Source: JANMAT01 sp031359995
Lineage (GTDB): Bacteria > Actinomycetota > Acidimicrobiia > Acidimicrobiales > Ilumatobacteraceae
DNA length: 54,540 nucleotides
Reading direction: 5' to 3'
NCBI GenBank assembly: GCA_031359995.1
Contig: JANMAT010000073.1
Span: 1-54,540, forward strand
Made by a program: the position numbers and the translations under genes. Positions within the stretch are counted from its first letter, which is position 1, and each line of letters starts with the position of its first letter. Shown here piece after piece: positions 16,719 through 23,914 of the stretch. The notes under the pieces were generated by a model that saw nothing but the letters and a program-made list of their open reading frames with translations, did no database searches and was not told the origin of the DNA.

Positions 16719-19288
16719 GCGAGATCGACGATCGTTGGCGCACCGGCCTGCAGGCCGAAGCCGTCACCATCGACCTGCACGAGTCGGTACCGGCCGAGCG
16801 CGTCATGCGCCGGGCCCGGCGCCGGGTGCAGCGCCGCCGTGCCGCGCTGGGCACCGTGGCCGCCGGGGTCCTCGTGGCCGGCGGGCTCACGTGGCAGGCC
16901 AACCGGGCCGGCCAGCGCGAGCGGGCCCAGGACCTGGTTGTCAGCAACGAGCCCGAAGGCGGCACGGCCGGCGTGGCCGACGGTGGTGCCGCCCCGCCCG
17001 CCGCCGTACCGTCGGTCGTGGCGATGGCACCGGGTGTCGGCCCGTATGCCGTCGACCCCGCCACGCTGCCCGACGTCACCATGGGCGGGGCCGGGCTCAG
17101 CTGGCAGGCCAACGACGTGAAGTTCGGCAAGGGCCTCTCGTTCGTGTTCGGGTCGGGCCTGCGGGCCGGCACCGGCGGGCTGGTCGGCGTGTCGACCGCG
17201 CCGGGCGTGACCACTGGCGACTACACGCCGGGCACCGTGTACACCTCGGCCGACGGCGTCACGTGGAACGGCGTGGAGACGAACGGCTCGCACTGGTTCG
17301 GTGACATCACGACGGTGGGCGACCGCCTCGTGGCGGTGGGCACCGCCGCGGCCACGGGCAAGATCGAGAACCCGCAGAACGGTGGCGTCGGCGACGTGGT
17401 GGTGGCGGTGTCCGACGACCACGGCACGACGTGGCGCGACATCGTGCTGCCCGTCGATCTGCGGGGCGCGGCCAAGGCCATGAAGGCCAAGGGCATGCAG
17501 GGTCAGGTCAGCCTCACCGAGGCCAAGGTGGCCGTGGGCGCCAAGGGGTGGCTCGTGGCCGTGTCGGCCCGGGCCAACGTCGACGGGCGGGCGCTGATGC
17601 CGTCGTCGGTCGACACCACCTACGGCTACGCCGTCACCTACGACGGTGTGGTCGTGTTCGCCAAGGAGACCGACCCCGACCGGGCCGCCGTGCAGGCGTG
17701 CATGTACGGCTCCACCGGCTGCGACGGCGCCGCGATGCAGCGGATGAAGATGGCAGCCACCACGTTCCGGCCAACGGTCGATCACGTGTACACCTGGAGC
17801 GAGCTCGGCGTGGACGCCACGCTGGCGAGCTTGATGGGTGGCTCCCTGCGCCTGTTCCACTCGACCGACGGCGAGCAGTTCACCGAGATCGCCGCGCCCG
17901 ACGGCGCCCCGGGATCCGGTGGCGGTGGCGGCGGCCTGATCGCCCTGGCCGACGGTTTCGCCCTGGCTGCCCGCAACGACGGCTGCTGCTCGCTCGAGCA
18001 GGTCACCGGTGTGCAGCCCGGCGCGGCGCCGACCAAGGTGTGGCGCACGTCCGATCTCACCACGTGGCAGGCCCTCGACCCGGTGCCGCTCGGCGGGAAC
18101 GGCTACGCCCAGTCGTTCGGCGAGCTCGGCGGCCGCCTGGCCGTCGCCGGCTCCGACGGCCCGTACCCGGTGCTGGCGGTGGCCGACGGCACCACGTGGA
18201 CGGTGACCAGGCTCGGCAAGGCCGTGGCCGCCCGGGGCCAGCAGGTGGTGGGCGTCATGGCGTCGGTCGGCGCCGCTGGCGTGGCCTTCGGCGTGTCGAC
18301 GTTCCCCGACCCGTGGGCCGCCGCCAACCTATCGCTGAAGGATCGGGGGCTGACCCTGAGGGTCGACGGTCAGCAACGTGGGTTCAGCATCGTGGACGAC
18401 GCCAGTGGCACGGTGCTCAGCCAGATGGCCGATCTCTACAACTCCACGAGCAACGAGCACATCCGCATGACGGTCGGCGGTGGTGGCTACCCCGGATCGC
18501 CGGGCGGTGCGGTGCCGACGACCGCGGTCGGTGCGTCGGTCACCTACCCCGACACGACCGTGGTGGGACCGACGAGAACGCCGCTGTCGACCGCGGCGAT
18601 CGTTTCCGACGCCGCGACGTTGGCCTCACTGGCGTCCACGCCGACGACGCTACCGGTGGGTGCCGAACCCGCCACCATAACGAGGCAACCACTGCCTGTC
18701 TCGACCCCGCTGTCGACGCTGCCGCTCGCCACCACCCCGACGATGCACGACCCGAGCTCGGCGTACGAGGTGAAGGCCGGCGACATAGCCGTCCGCATCG
18801 CCAATGCGGCCGGGGTCACGTTGGAGGACCTTGCGGCGGCCAACGCCGGCGTCGACCTGGACAAGATCATCCCCGGCCAGCGCCTCGTCCTGCCGCCGGG
18901 CGCCGCGGTCGTGACCGGCGCCCCGCCGGTGCCCCAGGACCCGCCCGGGCCCACCACGCTCACCGTCACCGATGCCAAGACCGGTGACGTGCTGGCCACG
19001 TTCGCCGTCGCCGAGCTGCAGCGGCGTCTGCAACAGCTCATGGCGACGGTGGACTACACGAAGCAGCGCTCCACGCTGCTGTTCAGCCGGGACGGCACAG
19101 CCTGGTCGCTGAGTGATCTGTCGGCCGCCGCCGGCACCGATGCGACCTTGCAGAACCTGGTCGTCACCGCCGACCGCGTGATCGCCACGGTGCGCACCGG
19201 CGAGAAGGACCCTGACGCGCCGAAGCAGCCGGTCGAGGGCACGCCGCCGCTGCGTAAGCAGAAGGTGCTCGTGGGCACCGTCGCCTGA
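16715..19288 (+). CDS. Large membrane-anchored LysM protein, putative partner of the ECF sigma factor
   Basis: An 857-residue protein overlapping the sigma gene by ATGA. About 42 cytosolic residues precede one membrane segment near 44-62 (LGTVAAGVLVAGGLTW). About 790 residues are predicted outside the cell. The ectodomain has repeated YTSADGVTWNGV-, FHSTDGEQFTEI-, WRTSDLTTWQAL- and FSRDGTAWSLSDL-like units, as in BNR/sialidase-type beta-propellers. A Pro/Thr-rich stretch follows, then a LysM domain near 683-731 (VKAGDIAVRIANAAGVTLEDLAAAN..., in parts) and a final beta-rich segment. No HxxxCxxC zinc motif is seen in the N-terminus. Overlap with the sigma gene suggests it controls that factor, with LysM giving a grip on peptidoglycan. 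The anti-sigma role is inference. Confidence 0.7.
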   Translation: MSEIDDRWRTGLQAEAVTIDLHESVPAERVMRRARRRVQRRRAALGTVAAGVLVAGGLTWQANRAGQRERAQDLVVSNEPEGGTAGVADGGAAPPAAVPSVVAMAPGVGPYAVDPATLPDVTMGGAGLSWQANDVKFGKGLSFVFGSGLRAGTGGLVGVSTAPGVTTGDYTPGTVYTSADGVTWNGVETNGSHWFGDITTVGDRLVAVGTAAATGKIENPQNGGVGDVVVAVSDDHGTTWRDIVLPVDLRGAAKAMKAKGMQGQVSLTEAKVAVGAKGWLVAVSARANVDGRALMPSSVDTTYGYAVTYDGVVVFAKETDPDRAAVQACMYGSTGCDGAAMQRMKMAATTFRPTVDHVYTWSELGVDATLASLMGGSLRLFHSTDGEQFTEIAAPDGAPGSGGGGGGLIALADGFALAARNDGCCSLEQVTGVQPGAAPTKVWRTSDLTTWQALDPVPLGGNGYAQSFGELGGRLAVAGSDGPYPVLAVADGTTWTVTRLGKAVAARGQQVVGVMASVGAAGVAFGVSTFPDPWAAANLSLKDRGLTLRVDGQQRGFSIVDDASGTVLSQMADLYNSTSNEHIRMTVGGGGYPGSPGGAVPTTAVGASVTYPDTTVVGPTRTPLSTAAIVSDAATLASLASTPTTLPVGAEPATITRQPLPVSTPLSTLPLATTPTMHDPSSAYEVKAGDIAVRIANAAGVTLEDLAAANAGVDLDKIIPGQRLVLPPGAAVVTGAPPVPQDPPGPTTLTVTDAKTGDVLATFAVAELQRRLQQLMATVDYTKQRSTLLFSRDGTAWSLSDLSAAAGTDATLQNLVVTADRVIATVRTGEKDPDAPKQPVEGTPPLRKQKVLVGTVA

Positions 19289-19299
19289 TCGATGTCCTT

Positions 19300-19556
19300 G
19301 CCGGTGACGCGAAGCTCTGCGGGTTGCCCAGGCCCTGGACCACGCAGGTGGCGGCGCCCATCGAGCCGGGGATCACGCCACGGTCGCCCACGGCGGCCTC
19401 GATGGCGCGCTGCACGTGAGCCACACCTTGATGGGGCGGTCGCCAGGTGGTTGCCGATGCCGCGGCTGCCTGGGTGCAGCACCACCCACACGACGTCGCG
19501 CTCGTCGAGGCAGACCTCGAGGAATGGTTGCCGGACCCGAGCGCGCCGAACCGTGG
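19300..19556 (-). pseudogene. rtcB: Decayed rtcB (RNA ligase) fragment
   Basis: Reading the minus strand, three RtcB blocks appear in order but in changed frames. FGALGSGNH (around 19550-19525) is followed, after a one-base loss, by FLEVCLDERDVVWVVLH then PGSRGIGNHLA (around 19525-19445). After another frame change come AIEAAVGDRGVIPGSMG and AATCVVQGLGNPQSF (around 19415-19305). In intact RtcB more than 100 residues separate the GSRGIGN and PGSMG blocks, so an internal deletion occurred, and the N-terminus and C-terminus are missing. No RtcB activity can come from it. The fragment lies between the LysM protein gene and a convergent operon, in the only gene-free stretch of that area. Confidence 0.85.
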
Positions 19557-19600
19557 GATTCGCCGCCCGTCGCCCGCCGGCCGCCCCGCCGTCGGCCGGC

Positions 19601-20365
19601 TCAGGCCGGCGCGACGATCGGGGTCGGGTCGCTCGGCGCGAGGCGCGTCAGCACGTTCAGGGGCTTGCCCTGGGCCGTGGCCGCGTAGCGAACCGTGATG
19701 GCACCATCCGGGCCGACCACGAGATCAGCGTCCACCGTCGGGTTGTCGGCCATGCCGAGCGACGGTCCGTCATAGGTGGCCTTCAGGTGCTGGCCGTCGC
19801 CATCGGCGCTCTCGAACGCCAGCGCCGTCGGGGCCGCCAGCGGGGCGAGCGTGTCCTTCGGCGTGCTCTGGGTGTCGGCTGCCTTCCAGTCGCCGCCCGG
19901 CTCACGCACCCAGACCTGCGGGGGGACCTGGAGGTACTCGACGGTCGCCGAGCCGCTCGTCACCGACAGCAGGCTCGACGGGCCGACCACGCGGCCGGTC
20001 ATGTTCGTGAGGATCAGGTTCTCGGCGGCGACGGCCGAGTCGACCTGGTAGCCGGCGCGCAGGCCTTCGACGGCCTTGGCCAGGATGCCCGGCGCATCGG
20101 CCGGTGCGGGACCGGCGACGGCTGCTCCCGGGGCGGCCGTGGTGGCCGCGGGCGCCCCGGCCGTGGTGGCGCCACTGGTGCCCGGGGCCGCCGCCGAGGC
20201 CGACACCTTGGCCGACGTGGTCGGCGCGCCCGACGACACCACGGTCGACAGGTTGCCACCGGAGCCGGAGCAGGCGGTGAGGGGGAGGAGGAGCGCGGCG
20301 AGGGCCGCCGCCGCTGCCATCGGCAGCGACGAGCGGCCCCCACACGCCGTCTTGAGACGGAGCAT
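19601..20365 (-). CDS. Putative lipoprotein, LppX/LprG-like by form
   Basis: A 254-residue exported lipoprotein of unknown function. The signal ends with lipobox-like LTAC (ALLLPLTACSGSGG). An Ala/Thr/Ser/Pro-rich linker of about 60 residues follows, then a compact domain of about 165 residues. That domain (LRAGYQVDSAVAAENLILTNMTGRVVGPSS..., in parts; later YLQVPPQVWVREPGGDWKAA) looks like the antiparallel beta proteins that bind lipids in actinobacterial envelopes (DUF1396/LppX-like). That likeness is by pattern only. The ATG at 20365 shares one base with the TGA of the preceding secreted-protein gene, so the two are translationally coupled. Confidence 0.6.
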   Translation of the reverse strand: MLRLKTACGGRSSLPMAAAAALAALLLPLTACSGSGGNLSTVVSSGAPTTSAKVSASAAAPGTSGATTAGAPAATTAAPGAAVAGPAPADAPGILAKAVEGLRAGYQVDSAVAAENLILTNMTGRVVGPSSLLSVTSGSATVEYLQVPPQVWVREPGGDWKAADTQSTPKDTLAPLAAPTALAFESADGDGQHLKATYDGPSLGMADNPTVDADLVVGPDGAITVRYAATAQGKPLNVLTRLAPSDPTPIVAPA

Positions 20366-21510
20366 CAGTCGTTCTTCTTGCCCTCGCCCTTGCGGTCGCT
20401 CTTGTGATCGCCGCGCCGGGTCTTGGCCTGGTCGGGGGTGGTGGTGGCCACGGAGACGTTCACCGTCGGGTCGGGCACGCTGGCACGGGTGCCCGTGCAC
20501 TTGCGGCCGGACTTGTTGATCGACAGGGCGGCGTCGCCACCGTTGTCGGGGGTGAACACCTTGATCGACACCTTGTCACCGGTGGCGAACTTCACCATGA
20601 CGCCGTTGCGGCTGTCGGTGACGGTGGCACCCTCGGGGCTGGTCGAGTTGATCGTGACCTTGCCGTCGGCGCTCACCGCGTAGGCGATGGAGCCGGCGGA
20701 GCCGTCGCACAGCTTGCCGGTCCACGTCTTGTCGCCGGCCAGATCGGCCAGCGCCTTGCGCTGGACGTTGCGGCCCGTGAGCGTGATGTGGAGGCTGGCG
20801 TGGCCCGTGCTGTCGTCGTCGTCCTGGTCGACCGACACCCAGATGCTGAGCACCTTGCGGAAGCCGTCCTGGGTGAACTCGATGCGGGCGCCGGCCGAGG
20901 CGTGCTCGTCGTCGTCGCCGCCCTTGCCGCCGTTCCAGCTGTCGAGCTGCTTGGCCGTGACACCGGCGGCCGGTGCGATCTTGTCGATCGTCAGCGTGGG
21001 GGTGCCGTCCCCGGCGTCACCGATCGTGTAGGTCACCGACGACTTGGGGCCGGTGGTGGCGACCGCCGCTGCGGTGGTCGAGGCCCCGGGGGCCGCGCCG
21101 CTGTCGGTGGCGGTGCCCATCACGTTGGCCGCCCACGTGTTGGTGCCGAGCAGCTTCGAGAGCGAGTCGGTCTTCACACCGAGGGTGAGCTTGTTGTTGC
21201 GCGCGCTCACCGACACCTTGGTGGATCCGTCGGTGTTGCTCGAGAACTTGACCTTCGTCGGGGTGACCTTGGTGGCCGTCATGTCGGCCGGCTGGCCGGC
21301 ATTGAGGACCTCGACGCTGGTGATGTCACCGGTGTCGGTGTCGAGCACGACGTTCACGTCGAGCGGGACGCCCAACAGGTTGATCGTGCTCTCCATGCCG
21401 CCGGTGGCGGCGATCGGCTGGTTGGTGGCCGCGTGGGCCACCGCTCCGCCCATGGCCAGGGTGCTGACCCCGGTCACCAGACCGAGCGCAACCTTGAGGA
21501 TTCTTCGCAT
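20365..21510 (-). CDS. Secreted protein of unknown function
   Basis: A 381-residue exported protein. The signal peptide MRRILKVALGLVTGVSTLAM ends near AHA-A at about residue 27. The mature part is rich in Thr, Asp, Ser and Val, with beta-strand-like stretches. It has an acidic DDDEH segment near 205, a DQDDDDS segment near 233 that could bind calcium, and one Cys pair (KLCDGS near 275 and RKCTG near 345) that might form a disulfide. The C-terminus is strongly basic (KSDRKGEGKKND). AAGGAGA 5 nt before the ATG at 21510 supports the start. It is coupled by TGATG to the lipoprotein gene. I do not recognise a family. Confidence 0.6.
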   Translation of the reverse strand: MRRILKVALGLVTGVSTLAMGGAVAHAATNQPIAATGGMESTINLLGVPLDVNVVLDTDTGDITSVEVLNAGQPADMTATKVTPTKVKFSSNTDGSTKVSVSARNNKLTLGVKTDSLSKLLGTNTWAANVMGTATDSGAAPGASTTAAAVATTGPKSSVTYTIGDAGDGTPTLTIDKIAPAAGVTAKQLDSWNGGKGGDDDEHASAGARIEFTQDGFRKVLSIWVSVDQDDDDSTGHASLHITLTGRNVQRKALADLAGDKTWTGKLCDGSAGSIAYAVSADGKVTINSTSPEGATVTDSRNGVMVKFATGDKVSIKVFTPDNGGDAALSINKSGRKCTGTRASVPDPTVNVSVATTTPDQAKTRRGDHKSDRKGEGKKND

Positions 21511-21721
21511 CCGTGTCTCCTTGGTGGGGCGACCATCGACAGCCCGCCGACGTCAGGTCGCTCGGGATCAATGTACGGAGACGTCCTCCCTGGTAGGTGC
21601 AGCACTTGGCAAAGGCTTTGCCAGCCCTTCGCCCAGCCCGCCCGGCGGTGCCTGACCTGGCTGACGAGCCCGGCCGCCCGCCGGCGGCTCGCCGGCGCCC
21701 CGACCATCGGCCGCCGGGATT

Positions 21722-21852
21722 GCTTTGTTTGCGCGAGCCCGCTCCGACGGGTGTCTGGCGTGAACAAATCGCGCGCGGTGAGATCGCCGTGGGCCTCGAG
21801 GGTGCTCTGCTTGCGCGAGACCGCCGTGGCCGGTGTCTCGCGCAACCAGAGC
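21722..21852. repeat. REP-like palindromic doublet, left copy
   Basis: Two 49-nt inverted-repeat units, 21722-21770 and 21804-21852, have starts 82 nt apart. Unit 2 pairs GCTCTGCTTGCGCGAGA (21804-21820) with TCTCGCGCAACCAGAGC (21836-21852), 16 of 17 positions. Unit 1 starts GCTTTGTTTGCGCGAG and its right arm (21756-21770) is more degraded. The same 131-nt arrangement occurs in inverted orientation at 22915-23045 on the other side of the AbiEi/DUF559 gene. The rest of 21511-21871 holds no gene that I can support. Confidence 0.85.
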
Positions 21853-21871
21853 GGGGATGCTCGGCGTCGCC

Positions 21872-22807
21872 TCAGGCCGCCCGTCGCTGGCGCTGCTCGA
21901 GGATCTCGGCGATCTCACGGGCCGTGGCCGTCAGCTGCTGCTCGACGTCCTCTTCGGTCACCCGCGAGACCTGGATGCCCACGCGGGCCAGCTTCCGGTC
22001 GCGCCGCTTGTCGTACCGGCTGGCCTCCCGGCTGCCGTGCCACCACACGTGGTCCACCTCGACCGCGAGCTGCGCCTCGGGCCAGTAGAAGTCGGGGTGC
22101 AGCGGCGTCCGCTCGTCGGGTACGGGGATCTCCGCCTGGCACTCGGGCTCGGGCAGGCCGAGCCGGCGCAGCTCCTGGAGCAGGAGCACCTCGTGGTTCG
22201 AACCCGCCGGCTTCCGGAACACCGGACGCGACGCCAGCACGCGTACGAAGCGCAGCGTGCCGTTGCGGCCAGGACGACGCATCTCGGTACCGAGCCCGAA
22301 CAGCTGAGGCACGCGGACACCGAACTGGTCGATGGCCTGTTCGATGATCGACTCGATGGCGTCGTCGTCGAGGACCGAGCACAGGTCGAAGATGGTGCGC
22401 AGGAGCGTCGTGTGCCGGATGCCGTCGGGGCGGGTCACGATGTGCTCGGATGGCAGGTGGCTGCTGCGGTGCACGGTCATCGCCCCGAAGCGCAGATCGT
22501 GACCCTTGGGCACGGTGAGCTCCACCGACCGTACGGTGCCGAGGTTGCGTAGGTGGAGCACCCGGCCGGTGCTGCGATGGGAGATGACGGCGAGTGGGTT
22601 GGCGGCGCAGGCGATGGCGAGCGACTGCTTGTACGTGGCGGGCGTGCCGTCGAGCACGTAGACGCCGCGGACCGGGGCTCGGAGGGTGCCCGAGGTCAGC
22701 AGTCGGTCGATCTGGTGGGGTGACGATCCGAGGGATCGCAGCGTCTCGTAGGTGAAGACGCCGTGATGCGATGCGGCGTGACGCCGCTGCGTGGGGTTGA
22801 TGCCCAT
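21872..22807 (-). CDS. AbiEi-type winged-helix protein with DUF559 (Vsr/PD-(D/E)XK-like) nuclease domain
   Basis: A 311-residue protein. The N-terminal region (about 1-75) resembles the winged-helix domain of type IV antitoxins AbiEi (HHGVFTYETLRSLGSSPHQIDRLLTSGTL, in parts, then RGVYVLDG). A middle region (about 75-200) follows. The C-terminal domain (about 205-300) has the DUF559 pattern LHPDFYWPEAQLAVEVDHVWWHG...YDKRRDRKLARVGIQVSRVTEEDV. The D...E.D residues fit a PD-(D/E)XK/Vsr-like nuclease. GGAGGAAG just upstream of the ATG at 22807 fixes the start. No AbiEii toxin gene is next to it. The gene is bracketed by inverted REP-like doublets 19 nt after its stop and 107 nt before its start. 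Its function is unknown; DNA nicking or repeat processing is possible. Confidence 0.75.
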   Translation of the reverse strand: MGINPTQRRHAASHHGVFTYETLRSLGSSPHQIDRLLTSGTLRAPVRGVYVLDGTPATYKQSLAIACAANPLAVISHRSTGRVLHLRNLGTVRSVELTVPKGHDLRFGAMTVHRSSHLPSEHIVTRPDGIRHTTLLRTIFDLCSVLDDDAIESIIEQAIDQFGVRVPQLFGLGTEMRRPGRNGTLRFVRVLASRPVFRKPAGSNHEVLLLQELRRLGLPEPECQAEIPVPDERTPLHPDFYWPEAQLAVEVDHVWWHGSREASRYDKRRDRKLARVGIQVSRVTEEDVEQQLTATAREIAEILEQRQRRAA

Positions 22808-22914
22808 GACTTCCTCCGCGGTGAGAGACGGGGAGGGAAGTGGCCGCACTCTACCCACCCGACCGCCCGGTCGTGACGGGCCTGCCGCCTGGGCTGTGAC
22901 CCTTCCCCTCATGC

Positions 22915-23045
22915 GCTCTGTTGGCGCCGGCCGGTGCCGGTGGGTGGTTCGCGCAACCAGAGCCGGACGACCGAGCTCGACGATGGTCGGAGCTGTGCTC
23001 TTGTTGCGCGAGCCAGCACGGGGGCGTGGTTCGCGCAAACAAAGC
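22915..23045. repeat. REP-like palindromic doublet, right copy (inverted)
   Basis: Two 49-nt units, 22915-22963 and 22997-23045, again have starts 82 nt apart. The outer unit pairs GCTCTTGTTGCGCGAG (22997-23012) with TTCGCGCAAACAAAGC (23030-23045). The inner unit ends TTCGCGCAACCAGAGC (22948-22963), and its left arm is degraded. The reverse complement of this element begins GCTTTGTTTGCGCGAA and matches the left copy in arm sequence, unit length and spacing, while the loops and spacer differ. I see no gene in the rest of 22808-23105. Confidence 0.85.
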
Positions 23046-23105
23046 GCACGACGGGGGGTCGGGCCGGGGCCGGGGCGGGCCGCGCCGGAGCCCAGGTGCG
23101 GCGGG

Positions 23106-23501
23106 TCAGGTGCGGCGGGGGACGAGGCGGAGGGCGCTCCAGACCTCGCTCACGGCGCAGACCTTCACGTCAACCCAGCCGGTGGGCAGCACGACGGCCC
23201 GCACGACGTCCTCGGTCATGTCGGTGGGGACCTTCGACGCCTTCTTGGGCCAGCACACCCACACCGCCCGGCCGGCGACGGTGAGCTTGGGCCACGCGGT
23301 GCGCAACGCGACGGCCGACGTGGTGAAGAACAGCACGATGTCGGCACTGCCCGCCAGGCGGGAGCGGAACGTGACGCCCTCGGGCACCGGGTCGAGCCAC
23401 GCGGCCAGCTCGTCGGGGGCCTTCACGGCGATCACCGTCATGCCCGCCTTGATGCCGAGCTTCGTCGCCAGCGGCGTGCCCGAGTAGCCGGCCGCGGCCA
23501 T
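23106..23501 (-). CDS. DUF3052 family protein
   Basis: A 131-residue protein with the DUF3052 layout. It starts GYSGTPLATKLGIKAGMTVIAV. The middle reads DIVLFFTTSAVALRTAWPKL and the core has VWVCWPKKASKVPTDMTEDVVR near residues 80-102. The end has VDVKVCAVSEVWSALRLV. The family is common in actinomycetes and resembles a small Rossmann-like fold; its function is unknown. The ATG at 23501 lies 1 nt after the stop of the PPOX/F420 gene, so the two are cotranscribed. Confidence 0.85.
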   Translation of the reverse strand: MAAAGYSGTPLATKLGIKAGMTVIAVKAPDELAAWLDPVPEGVTFRSRLAGSADIVLFFTTSAVALRTAWPKLTVAGRAVWVCWPKKASKVPTDMTEDVVRAVVLPTGWVDVKVCAVSEVWSALRLVPRRT

Positions 23502-23502
23502 G

Positions 23503-23895
23503 TCAGCCCCGGCCCATGATGCGGTCGACGGTGATCTCGACCGCCACCCGGTCGGTACGCTGGCCCGGCTCGCGGTAGCGCGCCCCGTACGCGGCGACCG
23601 CCGCGGCCACCCGCTCAGGCGAAGGCGACACCGTGACCGAGCCCTCGAGCGTGAGCCAGCGCCCACCGTCCACCTGGCACACCGCGGCCCGGCCGCCGCC
23701 GGCGGCGTTGCGGGCCTTCACCGACGCGGCGAACGTGATGACGCGCACCAGCCGCGCCTCGGGGTCGTAGGAGAACCCCACCGGCGCCACGTGGGGGGAA
23801 CCGTCGGGCCGCAGCGTGGTGAGCGTGCCGAGGATGCGCTCGCGCAGGAACGCCAGCACCGACGGCGACAGCGCGGCAGGGTCGAGCGTGGCCAT
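23503..23895 (-). CDS. PPOX-class F420-dependent oxidoreductase
   Basis: A 130-residue split-barrel flavin/deazaflavin protein. It begins SPSVLAFLRERILGTLTTLRPDGSPHVAPVGFSYDP (in parts), the pattern of the PPOX-class F420-dependent family (F420H2:biliverdin reductase/Rv1155-like). It ends VAVEITVDRIMGRG. Such enzymes reduce substrates with F420H2, or bind FMN/F420 with unknown substrates. The ATG at 23895 has a TATCGT -10-like box 8 nt upstream and no ribosome-binding site. It forms a two-gene operon with the DUF3052 gene and lies 19 nt past the stop of nothing on its own strand; the FtsX operon upstream ends at 23915. Confidence 0.82.
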   Translation of the reverse strand: MATLDPAALSPSVLAFLRERILGTLTTLRPDGSPHVAPVGFSYDPEARLVRVITFAASVKARNAAGGGRAAVCQVDGGRWLTLEGSVTVSPSPERVAAAVAAYGARYREPGQRTDRVAVEITVDRIMGRG

Positions 23896-23903
23896 GGGCC
23901 CCG

Positions 23904-23909
23904 ACGATA
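23904..23909 (-). promoter_or_regulatory. Putative -10 box TATCGT of the PPOX/F420 gene
   Basis: Read on the minus strand, TATCGT ends 8 nt before the ATG at 23895, which fits leaderless transcription. The box lies in the 19-bp gap after the ABC permease stop. Confidence 0.4.
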
Positions 23910-23914
23910 CGCGA

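Noticed and set aside
21522..23042. Small ORFs running through the REP-like repeats
   Set aside because: They have no ribosome-binding sites, unlike compositions and no family signs. They arise from the palindromic repeats.
21722..23045. CRISPR array
   Set aside because: The repeats are inverted pairs in two clusters with 15-17 nt loops and a gene between. There are no regular direct repeats with unique spacers and no cas genes.
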